DNA of 64,000 nucleotides from assembly GCF_046630445.1 (NCBI RefSeq), contig NC_092339.1, positions 53,925,501 through 53,989,500 on the forward strand, given 5' to 3'. The position numbers were made by a program, and so were the translations under genes. The notes under the pieces are model-generated. The model was given only the letters and a program-made list of their open reading frames with translations. It was not told the DNA's origin and made no database searches. The stretch's first letter is position 1. The number at the start of each line of letters is the position of its first letter. Origin of the DNA: Rutidosis leptorrhynchoides. Taxonomy: Eukaryota > Streptophyta > Magnoliopsida > Asterales > Asteraceae. Positions 1-11,879 of this stretch are shown here, in pieces.

Positions 1-3
1 AGA

Positions 4-312
4 ATGGACGGAGTTAGAAAAGAATCCAGATGCGAAGATAATAAGTTACAATTTGGTAATGGAAAATCAAAATCCGCAGCGAAAAGAAGAGCACGACACC
101 TAGAAAGATGTCACAAATGCGGAAAATGGTCACATGGAGGTAAATGTTCAAATAATCAAACCTATTCAAATACCGAATTTGTTACTTTATGCAGAGACGG
201 ACCGTTCATATGTTTAGAAGAAAAGACACTGAATGCTCGAGGTTATGCCTATGTAGCTATGGAAAACCAATTAAACCGACTATCTTATGAATGGGATAGA
301 TCATATAACTAA
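4..312 (+). CDS. Small zinc-knuckle-like ORF of the Athila-type element
   Basis: This is a 102-residue basic open frame near the left edge; it may continue from a longer frame outside the window, so the start is uncertain. Residues 36-48 read CHKCGKWSHGGKC, a CX2CX4HX3C arrangement one residue short of the classic retroviral zinc knuckle. A lysine/arginine-rich stretch precedes it, as is common in nucleic-acid binding proteins. It lies upstream of the ORF1-type gene in the same element, and I have a sense of similar sequences in composite-family retroelements. Function is not known. It could be the tail of a gag or pol product or a separate small protein. Confidence 0.4.
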   Translation: MDGVRKESRCEDNKLQFGNGKSKSAAKRRARHLERCHKCGKWSHGGKCSNNQTYSNTEFVTLCRDGPFICLEEKTLNARGYAYVAMENQLNRLSYEWDRSYN

Positions 313-1447
313 GAAATGTATTTCACAGGTATGTCTGTACAGTTTTTATTTTTATTTTTAACCTTTTGATAATAAATGCTAATTTGTTCGCTAAAAAGTA
401 TTAAATTGGTATTGAATAAAATTAGGTTTGGCGACCGAAATTATTGATATCATTCAAAAATTTATTACATCACTGCGAAATATAACGTTTATTCTTAAGG
501 TATAAATATCTTTAATCAATCAACACAAAATATTTCAAAAATTCGTCATGAGTTAAATTAGGTCTTGGAACCGAAATTACTTTACCGAAAAGAGGGACGC
601 ATATTTTTGATAATATTTGATTGATTAAAGTGGGATAAAAAGACAAAAAGATTTTTAATTTTATTTTTTTACCATGTTTTTAAAATTAATATTTAAATCT
701 TAAATTAATATTGTAAACTTTGTAAAACAATATTTTTAAAATTGTAAATATTTGAAAAATTAAAATTAAGTTTGGTGTGAATTTTTAATTTTTAAAAAAT
801 ATAAATTTTTAATTTTATGCATTTCAAATTTTAAGTTTGGTGTGAATTTTTAATATAAATTTTGAATTTTATATTTAAGTTGTGTGAATTTAAAAACAAA
901 AATTTACTTTATCTCATTAAGTTAAAAATATGATTTTTAAAATTCGTCGTAAGTTGAAGACTAGGTCTTTGAACCGAAATTGCTTTACCCAAGGGAGGGA
1001 CGAGAACTTTTATTATCATTATTTTTAATCTTATTGATTTAAAGTATGCCAAAAATATTAAAAAACCCAAAAATCTTAGCTTTTAAAATAATCGCTACAA
1101 AAAGACAAATTTTAAAATTTTGTCGAATGACGGACTAGGACATCGATCCGAAACGACCTCGTCCTAAATAACAAAGGAAACAAAATTTTAAAATTAATTA
1201 ATTAATTGTTTTAATAAGTTATTTTATAAAAAAAAAAATACCAAACTCCGCGACTCGCGGAGTTTGAAGGGTATTTCACCGCGAGTCGCGGAGGACCGAA
1301 AATCAGAAAAAAAAAATAAAGAGCTGCAACAGCTCAGTTTCACACTCCACAACTCAAACAAACTGCGAAAACCCACGAAAAAACCCGAGAAAAAACCCCA
1401 AAAATCACAATTTTTAACCGTTAATCACCAAATCTTTTACTAAAATC
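313..1447 (+). repeat. AT-rich leader with repeated accgaaatt motifs and a palindrome pair
   Basis: No gene is seen. A degenerate unit built around ctaggtct, gaaccgaaatt, ctttacc and gagggacg recurs near 424-445, 555-600, 955-1010 and 1130-1165, with one more relative near 4140-4180. The phrase aagtttggtgtgaattttt occurs at about 770 and 830. At 1248-1300 there is a near-perfect palindrome actccgcgactcgcggagt followed by a partner gcgagtcgcggag. The same word pair sits in this element's own LTR at about 6013-6066. Confidence 0.6.
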
Positions 1448-2125
1448 ATGTTGAGAAGGATGCTATCTAGGAATTACTCAAGAAAAACGGTAAATTTCTA
1501 CACCTAAACACCATTTAATCCGAAATTTGGTGTTCTTGAGCAATTTTTTCCCCAATTTGATTTTGATGCTTTTTAGTGTAATTATGCTTAAATTGTTTAT
1601 GTATTATGCTTGTATAACCTAGATTGATGCTGTTTAACATGATTAGAAGCCTTAAACTTCAAATTTTGAGTAATCTAGGGTTTGTGTTCTTGAGCAAATT
1701 TGGGGGTTTTTGATATAAACAGGTTATGGCCGATTTTTGTCATGAATTGTTGCTAAATTGAGTAGTGTAACATGTCTAGGTAGTTAAATGATCCAAACTT
1801 TGAGCCTAAACATGATTTTGAGAATTAAAGTGGACTTTTTCAAGTCTAAAATTCATGAACTTGATTTTTGAAAGATAATGCCATTTGAGACTTGTTTAAT
1901 TGCTAGTAATGATTATTTTGACATGTTATTTGAGTTGAATGATTATGAACTAGGCGAACATTTTCGTATATGCTTATTTGAAAAAGTGTAGATTTGATGA
2001 AAATATGAAAATGAGCTTAAGTTTGATATAAATTGATAATGTCATTGTAATTATTTTGATTAATGATTTTGCTGACACTAATGCATATTTGGATGCACAA
2101 AATTTGTGTTTGATGTGTTTTGCAG

Positions 2126-3124
2126 ACTGAAAGGGGTGAATCTTCATCCCAAGCCCACAATGCTCCTACTGAGAATACGGAACAACAGGAGGTGGATAAC
2201 TACTACAAGCAGGATATACCTCATCCAGTCATGACCTTTTCTGATATGCACTTGGAAGAGTTGCACCCGAACCTGAGATTTGACAGACTTTGGATAGATT
2301 ATCCAAAATACCAAAGGGGTTTGCATACTCTTCATTCTAAGGTTGTTGAGGTACCGAGGGTCATAGAATGGGGACCCTTAGAAGATGTAGAATTGGCCGG
2401 GCCAATTAGGGAATTACTTGTACAGAGGTATGGTAATTCTACTTTTAATGACTGGGTACGTTTATTCACCATGCGTAGACCTGTATATAAAGTATGGTGT
2501 GAAGAATTGTTGTGTAGTATAGAGTTGAATGATCGGGTAGCTAGTTTAACCGATCGTTCTTTTATTAGATTTTTGTTAGGCGGTTCGATGCGCCACATGT
2601 CTTTACTAGACATGGCTCAGGCTTTACGTATATATACGCCTGAGGAGTTAGCATCTGCCGATTGTAGAGGGTTGATACTAAACGGTAGAAAGATAGATGA
2701 AAATTTTGATACACACGGTGTGTGGAGTCAAATGACAAGCCATCACCGTTTCAAAGGGGGAAATTACTCTTATTTGGATATAGATAGAGCCGAATTAAGA
2801 GTGATTCATAGGTTTTTAGCCAATTCGATTACACAAAGGGGTAAGAACAAGGAAAAAGTAAATGAACAGGATTTGTTTTACCATATGTGTATTCGAGACC
2901 CACAAAGCGCTGTAAGTATACCATATTGTGTGGGTTATTATTTATCAGCTATGGTTCGGGGGATGCGACCGCATAGCATAATAGGAGGTGGTATTTTTAT
3001 TACTTTGATTGGTGAATATCTCGGTGTGGATATAAGTCGGGGGGAATTATTAGTAGAAGAACCAGAACCCCGCGATACTATAGGTTTAAATGTATACCAT
3101 GGTGCGAAAGTTTTGAAGAGGTGA
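2126..3124 (+). CDS. ORF1-type protein of an Athila-group retrotransposon
   Basis: About 332 residues are open from 2126. This resembles the Arabidopsis retrotransposon ORF1 / ATHILA family (Pfam ATHILA-type): the conserved block centres on WGPLEDVELAGPI, FIRFLLGGSMRHMSLLDMA and a late VGYYLSAMVRG segment. No ATG begins the frame. A canonical tgcag acceptor ends at 2125, and a short ATG leader (1448-1489, 14 codons, starting MLRRMLSRNYS) ends in a gtaaat donor at 1490, so a phase-0 intron of about 636 bp is plausible. Spliced subgenomic RNAs are known in the Athila group (barley Bagy-2). The role is uncertain; such ORFs are often discussed as extra or envelope-position products. The family call is fairly sure, the function is not. 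Confidence 0.7.
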   Translation, partial: TERGESSSQAHNAPTENTEQQEVDNYYKQDIPHPVMTFSDMHLEELHPNLRFDRLWIDYPKYQRGLHTLHSKVVEVPRVIEWGPLEDVELAGPIRELLVQRYGNSTFNDWVRLFTMRRPVYKVWCEELLCSIELNDRVASLTDRSFIRFLLGGSMRHMSLLDMAQALRIYTPEELASADCRGLILNGRKIDENFDTHGVWSQMTSHHRFKGGNYSYLDIDRAELRVIHRFLANSITQRGKNKEKVNEQDLFYHMCIRDPQSAVSIPYCVGYYLSAMVRGMRPHSIIGGGIFITLIGEYLGVDISRGELLVEEPEPRDTIGLNVYHGAKVLKR

Positions 3125-3163
3125 AATAACGCCGCAGTACGATACCATGGTAGACATCCACAG

Positions 3164-3472
3164 GTGGAGAGAAACCAACAGCAAGGTAATGTAGGAGGGG
3201 GGAATGAGATGCAAGAAATGCAAAGGTTTATAGCTTCTCAGGAATACGAAAATGCTAGACAGAGAGCATTTGAAGATTGGCAAGTTCATCAGAACCAAAT
3301 CATAGCTCATTGCCAACATATAGGTAGAAACTATATTCCTACACCGAAACCCATCTTCCCTCCTTGGTCTATAGAGATGCAGCCACCATATCCTACGTAT
3401 AACCCTGCCGAAGCATTCTATAGCACCTATGGTTATGCCTGGAACCCCTATTGGTACCAATATCATCCTTAG
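3164..3472 (+). CDS. Open stretch after ORF1 (aromatic/proline-rich tail)
   Basis: About 102 residues begin with a glutamine-rich segment, run through a charged helical middle (EYENARQRAFEDWQ) and end in a proline/tyrosine/tryptophan-rich tail (PPYPTYNPAE, YAWNPYWYQ). It follows the ORF1-type gene closely and ends just before the long non-coding 3' part of the element. I take it as part of the same element's accessory coding region rather than a separate host gene. I recognise no domain. Confidence 0.4.
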   Translation: MERNQQQGNVGGGNEMQEMQRFIASQEYENARQRAFEDWQVHQNQIIAHCQHIGRNYIPTPKPIFPPWSIEMQPPYPTYNPAEAFYSTYGYAWNPYWYQYHP

Positions 3473-5545
3473 TTTACTTATTTTTTTTTATTTTGTAATT
3501 TGTAATGATTGATACGTTTAATACTTTTGTTAATATTGTAATCATTTTTATAATTATCTAACTTTTATTCTTAGATTTTAATAATTTTTGAATGTGGGGT
3601 AATATACCAAACTTCAAAAATATGTATATATGTTTGCAGTTTATCTTATGTACACAACAGGGTAAAACAACGCATTTTCAAAGACTGGTATTAAGTTCAG
3701 CAAAAGCAACTAATTTTGACGACAAGATGCAAAATATATGTGAAATAACAACAAGACGGAATGAACAAATGATGTGCACCATTTATCATTCAGCAAACAA
3801 ACGCCAATATATTTGGAAACTTTGGTAAAATTTAATCATTTTCACACAAATCGCCCTCAATAATTTAAATAGTTACTGATTTCTTGCAAATGAGGGCATT
3901 GCAAGATCTTAAGTGTGGGAAGGGGTTAAATTCTTTCGGATTTTTAAATTTTTTACTTTATACACTTGGTTACCATTAAAAATACTAGTAAAGCAGTAGT
4001 TGTATTAGAATCTAGTGCTCTCTGATAATAAAGAACAGCCCTAGTCTTATATACTGACTACCCAATTCTAGTAAAAATTTTCAAAATTTTCAATTAAATG
4101 AACTCAAAATCATGTTTATACATATTTATGAACGATAAAACTAGGTTTTAACACCGAAATTATTGTTACCTCGGAAAGAACATAAATTGAGAAACAAACT
4201 AAAATGTTAAAATTCATTTAAAATGGAATAGAGGATAAAAAGGAAAATAAAAGCCAAGTGTGGGAAAATTTACCAAGTTATCTTAAACATATGTCACATA
4301 TATCTGTAACAAATAACTGAAAATACTTTTGCTTTGGACTAAACTAAACTGTTTTACCCAATGAAAGAAAAGAAAAGATGGATCTACACGATGAATCAAT
4401 TCCATCATTAAAAGGAAGTAAAGTCTTCCGAAAAAGAAACGCGCTTCTTGATTTAGGTTATGAAGTTGTCGTTCAGACCAGCTGTAGGTTGACGAAAAAT
4501 CTAGAAAAGTCATCTCTAAAATCAGCAGGAAATCCACGGACCTCAGCATCAAACAGGGTCGCCATGTGGTCAGATTTATCCTAACCATGAGAAGGATTTA
4601 TCTTGTAAAATGGGGGGGCACCATGCAAATTAGATGGATAAGACTAATGAATCAGATCCCCAGAAAGGATAATCTCCTTAAAGATTAAAAATCAGCTTTT
4701 AAGACTGATATTACTCAATCCTAGAGATTGACCTTAAAGATTGAGAATTACAAACTCATGGAATTCAATGATATCTAAACTCGAGCTTGAACGAGAAAAT
4801 ATTTTGATCAAAATTACAAACCGATTTGTTTTCTGAAAACCCTATTTTTAATGCGTTCATTACCATTGAACGTAAAATCCTAGGAATTCACCTGGAATTC
4901 ATTAGGTCACCTGAACCAAATCGGGTGTCAACCGTAAGAACGGTGGTTGCATAGTGGTCAAAGACAGGACCTTGTGCCATACCGAAAAATCATAAGGGTG
5001 AGCTTTACTATTGCTCCTACCAAGGATAGTAATTGCGTCCGACACGTTATAGACCATAATTAAAAGCATGTCAGGGGACATTGCCTTAACAGTTGCTTGT
5101 TCAACGCTTTCCTTTACAACCGGACGGTAGTTTACCGAAAGGTAATATACGGGACAAGTAAACTGGACGTGTTGCTTTCCAAATACAAGGTTAGCAAGTG
5201 GGTGACACAAAACCGCAAGTTTTGAGCTAAAATTTTCAAATCTGAAACCCACCAAACCCACAAAAATATTTTGCAAACACCGGTAAAGGGTTATTCCGGA
5301 AAACTTATCTAGGGTAAAAACTAGATTTAATTTTCAAAAGATCAAATGTTTTCATAAAGATCCAATTTCCTTAATGGATCTAAATTTTTATAGTCATGTG
5401 GGACTGTAAATCATATCGTTACTACCATTGTTTATATCACCGTATATAAATCACTGATGTACAAAGTGTGAAGAATAAAGAAGTGATTCTAGTATTTCAA
5501 GACGATATTGCTTGAGGACAAGCAACACTCAAGTGTGGGAATATT
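3473..5545 (+). other. Non-coding 3' region of the Athila-type element with three polypurine-like boxes
   Basis: About 2 kb without a convincing gene. The word aagtgtggga occurs three times on the plus strand, at 3911-3920, 4256-4265 and 5531-5540. The last stands 5 bases before the LTR and is the likely plus-strand primer site; the other two look like spare copies. It is preceded at about 5512 by gaggacaagcaa, a phrase shared with the second Athila-type element at about 22885. Several open frames of 60-125 codons here on either strand have no recognisable content and I do not call them. Confidence 0.55.
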
Positions 5546-7538
5546 TGATAATGCTAAAAACGAACATATATTTCATAGCATTATTCCTCAAGAAAGACAA
5601 GCTTTTAATTGCAATTGTTCTATTTACAAGTGATATTCGTTTAAATAATAAAAGGTGAAGACAAAAGACAGATTCGACGAATTGAAGACGCAAACGACCA
5701 AAAAGCTCAAAAGTACAAAAGACAATCAAAGAGGTTCTAATTATTGATAAGAAACGTCTCGAAATTACAAGAGTACAATATTCAAAACGCAAAGTACAAA
5801 ATATAAAATTGTACGCAAGGACGTTCAAAAATCCGGAACCGGGACATGAGTCACCTCTCAACGCTCGACGCAACGAACTAAAAATTACAAGTCTACTATG
5901 CACAAGAATATAATATAATATATAAATAAATTATATTAATTATTTATATTTTATATTTATATATAAAATCCGTCGGCAAGAAAGACTCCAAAAGTTTTGA
6001 GCTGTAATTTGAAACTCCGCGACTCGCGGAGTTTGAAGGCCAAAAAGGCCGTGAGTCGCGGAGCCCCCAGTTTTAAAACTCCCTATAAAGCAAACCGAAT
6101 TCTGATCATTTTCATCCATCTTTTTTTTCTCCTCATTCATACGATATATATATATATATAATTTATATTTTAATTTTAATTTTAATTATAATTCTAATAA
6201 TAAGGGTATGTTAGCAAATGTTGTAAGGGTGTAAGTCGAAATTCTGTCCGTGTAACGCTACGCTATTTTTAATCATTGTAAGTTATGTTCAACCTTTTTA
6301 TATTAATGTCTCGTAGCTAAGTTATTATTATGCTTATTTAAAACGAAGTAATCATGATGTTGGGCTAATTACTAAAATTGGGTAATTGGGCTTTGTACCA
6401 TAATTGGGGTTTGGACAAAAGAACGACACTTGTGGAAATTAGACTATGGGCTATTAATGGGCTTTATATTTGTTTAACTAAATGAAAGTTTGTTAATGTT
6501 AATATAAAGATTTACAATTGGGCGTCCCTATAAATTACCATATACACTCGATCGGACACGATGGGCGGGGTATTTATATGTACGAATAATCGTTCATTTA
6601 ACCGGACACGGGAATGGATTAATAACCACTAGAATAATTAAAACAGGGGTGAAATTACATTCAAGGGTAATTGGTGTAATTGTTAACAAAGTAGTAAAAC
6701 CTTGGTTTACACGCAGTTGATAACCTGGTGTATTCATTAAACAAAGTATTAAAACCTTGTTACAATTCGAATCCCCAATTAGTTGGAATATTTAACTTCG
6801 GGTATAAGGATAATTTGACGAGGACACTCGCACTTTATATTTATGACTGATGGACTGTTATGGACAAAAACTAGATGGACATATTAAATAATCCAGGACA
6901 AAGGACAATTAACCCATGGGCATAAAACTAAAATCAACACGTCAAACATCATGATTACGGAAGTTTAAATAAGCATAATTCTTTTATTTCATATTTAATT
7001 TCCTTTATTTTATATTTAATTGCACTTCTAATTATCGCATTTTTATTGTTATTATATTTAATTGCACTTTTAATTATCGTACTTTTTAATTATCGCAAGT
7101 TTATTTTATCGCACTTTTATTATTCGTAATTTCATTTATCGTTATTTACTTCATGCTTTAATTTAAGTCTTGTATTTATTTTTAATATTTTACATTTGGT
7201 TTTAACTGCGACTAAAGTTTTAAAATCGACAAACCGGTCATTAAACGGTAAAAACCCCCCTTTATAATAATAATATTACTTATATATATTTGTATTTTTA
7301 TAAAAGTAAACTAATATAGCGTTGAGCTTTGTTTAAAAAAAAGATTCCCTGTGGAACGAACCGGACTTACTAAAAACTACACTACTGTACGATTAGGTAC
7401 ACTGCCTATAAGTGTTGTAGCAAGGTTTAAGTATATCCATTCTATAAATAAATAAATATCTTGTGTAAAATTGTATCGTATTTAATAGTTTTTCATAGTA
7501 AAATATAAACTATTTCGTATACCTTAGCTTTGACATCA
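5546..7538 (+). repeat. 3' LTR of the Athila-type element (1993 bp)
   Basis: It begins TGATAATGC right after the polypurine tract and ends TTTGACATCA, giving the usual TG...CA ends. It contains the palindromic word actccgcgactcgcggagt near 6013 with a partner near 6050, a possible TATA region (ccctataaag) near 6081, and (TA)n at about 6147. The next bases (atact, 7539-7543) belong to the LTR of another element, as shown by comparison with 14605 onward. They should therefore be one copy of the 5-bp target duplication. Confidence 0.8.
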
Positions 7539-8145
7539 ATACTCGATGATCATACTAAGAATATCTAGATAAGAATTAAGATCACAAGTTGTTGATTAAC
7601 ACTTATGTGTTATGCCTAATCTTGGTTAAATTGTCATTAAGATGCCATTAGGCATAATTAATCACAATTAGTGTTTTTATGACCAAAACTCAATTGAGTA
7701 TGGAGAGGGCATCTATTCTAAGCATGTTTAGAAAGGTTTCATGAATTATAGATGTCGGGAACTAGTCAAACTTTATTTGGTCAAAAACGGAGATAGAAGA
7801 AACTGCGGTCGCACTGCGGTTGATCGTGGTGGCGACCGTGCAACTTGTTTTTCACAAAACTGCGTTGCAATCCAGTTTGGGGTTTCACGGTTGACAATGC
7901 GATCGACCGTACCTCGACCGTGTGTTTGCCTGAACTTTTAATTTCATTCTTTAACCTATGTTTGACTTGGTCGTTTACAAGATAAAGTATGGATTAGTGA
8001 CCTTGCGTGTTTTATGTTAAGATGTCAGTCATCACTTATGCGTATGTGTGCGTGTCATCATCAAAATATATTCTTTGGTTAATTACACTTTGGTTAATCA
8101 TACTTAAGTTTATCGTTTAGTGTATTAACCCACATTCAACCAACA
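7539..8145 (-). repeat. 3' LTR remnant of the Sirevirus-like element
   Basis: About 607 bp match 14605-15210 at roughly 97%. On the minus strand it begins TGTTGG directly after a polypurine tract. The rest of this LTR (the counterpart of 14604 down to 12881) is not here because the Athila-type element is inserted at 7538/7539; it should resume left of that element, outside the window. CG-rich words such as cggttgatcgtgg and ggcgaccgtgc lie near 7810-7840. Confidence 0.8.
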
Positions 8146-8325
8146 TTCTCCCACTTTTTGATGATGACAAACATACAAGTGATGAGGGACATTTTGCTAT
8201 AAATACGTAAGTGTTAACAATCACTTGTATCCATCTTTCTCCCCCTTTTGTCGAAGCAAAAAGGTTAGCTCCCCCTAGAACTAAGCTCGCCCTTAGAACA
8301 AAACTCCCCCTTAAATTGTGCACGA
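8146..8325 (-). promoter_or_regulatory. Cluster of polypurine tracts before the 3' LTR
   Basis: Read on the minus strand, this stretch holds four purine runs: aagggggag types near 8305-8311, 8268-8274 and 8240-8246, and aaaagtgggaga at 8147-8158 immediately before the LTR start TGTTGG. Several tandem polypurine tracts upstream of the 3' LTR are described for Sireviruses. The LTR-proximal one is the likely primer. Confidence 0.6.
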
Positions 8326-8467
8326 TGGAAAAACATATATATTAAAACACAACAAGCACACATTTTATTCAAAGCAAACATGAAACATAGTAATGCATAT
8401 ATGAAAATATGCATAGAAGACACAGTGAGTTAATTTTCCTAAAATGCTTGAACACGTCTTGATGGAA

Positions 8468-9298
8468 TTAAGCATGGGTGATGGTGCATTTCTTTCCTGA
8501 AGATGATGTGGGGTATAACGCGTTGAGATGCTTGAACAAGAACGTCAAGCGGCGACCATAGGGATATGGTTGCGTAAGATCTTGTTTGAGATCTTGCATC
8601 CTTGAAGCCATTATGAAGGCAAGATTTACTGGTATGGACTTGGTTAGACACCACATGAGTCCAAGTTCAGTTACGGACATTCGATCATCACCCTCTTTTC
8701 TGAAGAAAATGTTGTGACTTATGATTGATTTGTACGTTCCATATTCTGCTCGAATATCACTGTCAAAAATGCCTTTTTTACAGAGAGTGCTTAGTTTGAG
8801 TTTGGGATCAATGAATAGTAAGGTTAGTGCTCTTCTTGGAATGAACTTGGGAAGGAGTTGTATATGATTCTTTGTATCATAGAACTCAACTCCTTTAGTT
8901 GGCACTCTAAGGACGTAGCCAAATCGCTTGAGTGTCATCGAATGTTCTTGATCAAACAGAGTAAATTTCACCTTTTTGTTAGAGGTAAATTCAAATTTCG
9001 AATAGAATTGTTTGACAAGTGAAGGAAATGTGTAGGTTTTAAGAGAAAGAAATGATCCCCATCTAATTTTATCAAACTCACTTCGAAGAGTAGGATAGTC
9101 ATAGAACACTTCATGTTCTTCTTGGATGTGTCTTGAATCATCTTGTGACTTCTTCTTTTCATCACATGGAAGTTTGTTATGAACTTTTATTATTTTGAGA
9201 TTTAAGAAGATAAAGGGTTTTGAGAGCTCATTGTTTTGAGGTGCAAGAAGTTCTTTGAGAATTCTCAATTTAAAGATTCTTGAGAAGAGGATTTTCAT
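8468..9298 (-). CDS. Accessory ORF, putative plant transposon protein family (copy 2)
   Basis: A 276-residue open frame. It matches in style the family catalogued as putative plant transposon protein (Transposase_32-like, PF20167), typical of accessory ORFs in plant LTR elements. The diagnostic middle part reads FYDYPTLRSEFDKIRWGSF, LVKQFYSKFEF, then IISHNIFFRKEG and VNLAFIMASRMQDL. It is clearly related to the ORF at 9880-10704, which has FYANFNF, IIHNIYCKSG and VNMAYLMASRM at the same spacing. The N-terminal 45 residues look like an unrelated leader, so the real start may be later. No enzymatic motif is evident. It lies in the position Sireviruses use for an extra 3' ORF. Confidence 0.6.
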   Translation of the reverse strand: MKILFSRIFKLRILKELLAPQNNELSKPFIFLNLKIIKVHNKLPCDEKKKSQDDSRHIQEEHEVFYDYPTLRSEFDKIRWGSFLSLKTYTFPSLVKQFYSKFEFTSNKKVKFTLFDQEHSMTLKRFGYVLRVPTKGVEFYDTKNHIQLLPKFIPRRALTLLFIDPKLKLSTLCKKGIFDSDIRAEYGTYKSIISHNIFFRKEGDDRMSVTELGLMWCLTKSIPVNLAFIMASRMQDLKQDLTQPYPYGRRLTFLFKHLNALYPTSSSGKKCTITHA

Positions 9299-9879
9299 CC
9301 ATTTTGAGTAATTGTTTTGTTCAAGAATTTTAAAGAAGAAGTTAAGTTTGATTGCTTTTGGATATTGTTTGTAAGTTAGTGGTATTGATTTGCTATTGGT
9401 GTGTATTTAATGAACCTTGAATGTATTGCAGTCAATCTGCGATCACTGTCATGGTCAGCCGTGTCTGCGACCACGTGTTATCTGCAATATATTTTAGCTA
9501 TTTAATCTTTCATATTTTTGAGTACGATTAAGGCATTACAATATTCAAATGCGTTATGTCTACATTCAACCATAGAATAATTGTTTCACACATTCCTTAC
9601 CACAATTATCCTTCTTCAAGGAATTCTTAGAGTTATTCACTTGAAATCTCATCCTCGGTATCGCTTGCCTTGCAGGTCAACTTCTTTATTACCCCTTTCA
9701 TTATCTTCACAATTTTTGACTCCTTTTTGAGATTCTTAATTTGCTCCTTGTAGAGTTTGTCCAACTTTTACATTCTTGACCTTGTTCATCAGCTTCTTCG
9801 TCTTCACTGTCAGGTATCACAGTATTTTCTCTACTGGTCCCACTTCACCAGACGTCCTTTTTCGTTTTCGGGTGGTTAC
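9299..9879. other. Spacer between the two accessory ORFs
   Basis: About 580 bp, AT-rich, with no gene seen. Around 9434-9480 there is a degenerate version of the CG word seen in the LTR (tgcgatcactgtcatgg, gtctgcgaccacg), so these words are spread through the element and not confined to the LTRs. Confidence 0.4.
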
Positions 9880-10704
9880 TTATGAGGTTTTTGGTCCTTT
9901 GAATATGGCAAGTGTAGGTTGATGAAAGTTATCACTTGTGACACCCAAATAATCAAACACTTTATTGAGGTGTAGTCCATAGGGTAATGCACGAGTGGTT
10001 TCCGTAACAGTTCCGTTCATCCTTGATGCCATGAGATATGCCATGTTTACTTCGATGTCATTTTCTAGGCACCACATCAGAGCAAATTGAGTGGCATGGA
10101 TATTTGCATGATTACCAGATTTGCAATAGATGTTATGGATGATGACTTTGTTCCAAGTGTCAAATTCATGGCGAAGGTGTTTCCCTTGTACACCAGACTT
10201 CTCAATTTCAGCTCTTGGAACATCATTTTTGCATAGTGTATCGATTAGAGGAGTTTTGTCTGAAATGAAGTCAGGAAGATTCAAAAGATCATGTTGCCTG
10301 TTGTAGAACTTTTTTCCCTCAGTGAGAACATCCAACATGATCCCGAAATCCTTGAGTGAATAACGATAATTAACACCCAGAATATTGAAGAATACTTCAT
10401 CATTCACAAAGTTGAAATTAGCGTAAAACTCTCGAATGAGTGAGGGATAGATTGGACCTTTTAGAGTGAGAAAGGATTTCCATTTGAGTTTTTCAAACTG
10501 CCTTACAAGTTCAGGCATTTCAGTGTGAGCAACTCTTCTTCCTTCGGCAATTTTTCTGCCTGTCAGAAATTCAATGTTGTAGGCAATTCTCTCTTTAAGA
10601 TCAGATGGTGGATCATATGAGTCTTTTCTTTTTGCTACAACAGTCTTGCCTTTTCCTCTTGCCATTTTCTGCGCATTGACACTTTTAATTAATTCAAAGT
10701 GCAT
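9880..10704 (-). CDS. Accessory ORF, putative plant transposon protein family (copy 1)
   Basis: A 274-residue open frame of the same family as 8468-9298. A second in-frame ATG (MARGKGKTVVAKRK) about 13 residues in is probably the true start; the basic lysine-rich N-terminus that follows could be a nuclear signal. The core has LVRQFEKLKWKSF, LIREFYANFNF, KDFGIMLDV, IIHNIYCKSGNHA and VNMAYLMASRM. The two ORFs lie on the same strand, separated by 580 bp, and look like an old duplication within one element. The element's pol is not visible, so these are the largest coding remains in it. Function is unknown; an envelope- or movement-like role has been guessed for such ORFs, but I see no signal peptide or clear membrane helix. 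Confidence 0.65.
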   Translation of the reverse strand: MHFELIKSVNAQKMARGKGKTVVAKRKDSYDPPSDLKERIAYNIEFLTGRKIAEGRRVAHTEMPELVRQFEKLKWKSFLTLKGPIYPSLIREFYANFNFVNDEVFFNILGVNYRYSLKDFGIMLDVLTEGKKFYNRQHDLLNLPDFISDKTPLIDTLCKNDVPRAEIEKSGVQGKHLRHEFDTWNKVIIHNIYCKSGNHANIHATQFALMWCLENDIEVNMAYLMASRMNGTVTETTRALPYGLHLNKVFDYLGVTSDNFHQPTLAIFKGPKTS

Positions 10705-11683
<979 letters not shown>

Positions 11684-11879
11684 CAATCACACATAGTATG
11701 CACAAAACGCATCAACCTAGTAATTAGCATGCAATACATGTTTTCACACAATCCTAAGGCAAGTAAGCTTTCTACACTTGATCTTTTAAAATCATTTTTC
11801 AAAAACAATTTGCATTTGTAAGAAAAACCTTTCTTTTATACATAGTCTTTTGAGAAGGTTATTCTCATTAGCATTTTGA

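Larger units (their letters stand above)
1..7538 (+). mobile_element. Athila-type Ty3/gypsy retrotransposon, 3' portion
   Basis: Only the 3' part lies in the window; the 5' LTR and most of pol would be further left. Parts seen, in order: a small zinc-knuckle-like ORF (4-312), an AT-rich leader with repeated motifs, an ORF1-type gene (2126-3124) with a short open stretch after it (3164-3472), about 2 kb of non-coding 3' sequence, a polypurine tract and the 3' LTR (5546-7538). The phrase gaggacaagcaa followed by aagtgtggga just before a TG-starting LTR is typical of Athila/Tat group elements. The element is incomplete here, with at least one break in the visible coding part. Its right end joins directly to a piece of another element's LTR, so it is an insertion into that element. 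It cannot be dated without the 5' LTR. Confidence 0.75.

Noticed and set aside
2120-2125. A TTG start codon for the ORF1-type gene
   Set aside because: The bases are part of a ttttgcag splice acceptor. Plant nuclear genes do not normally start at TTG, and a short ATG leader with a donor lies upstream.
3592-6140. Several open frames of 60-125 codons in the Athila-type 3' region and LTR
   Set aside because: No domains, signals or codon pattern; they lie in non-coding parts of the element.
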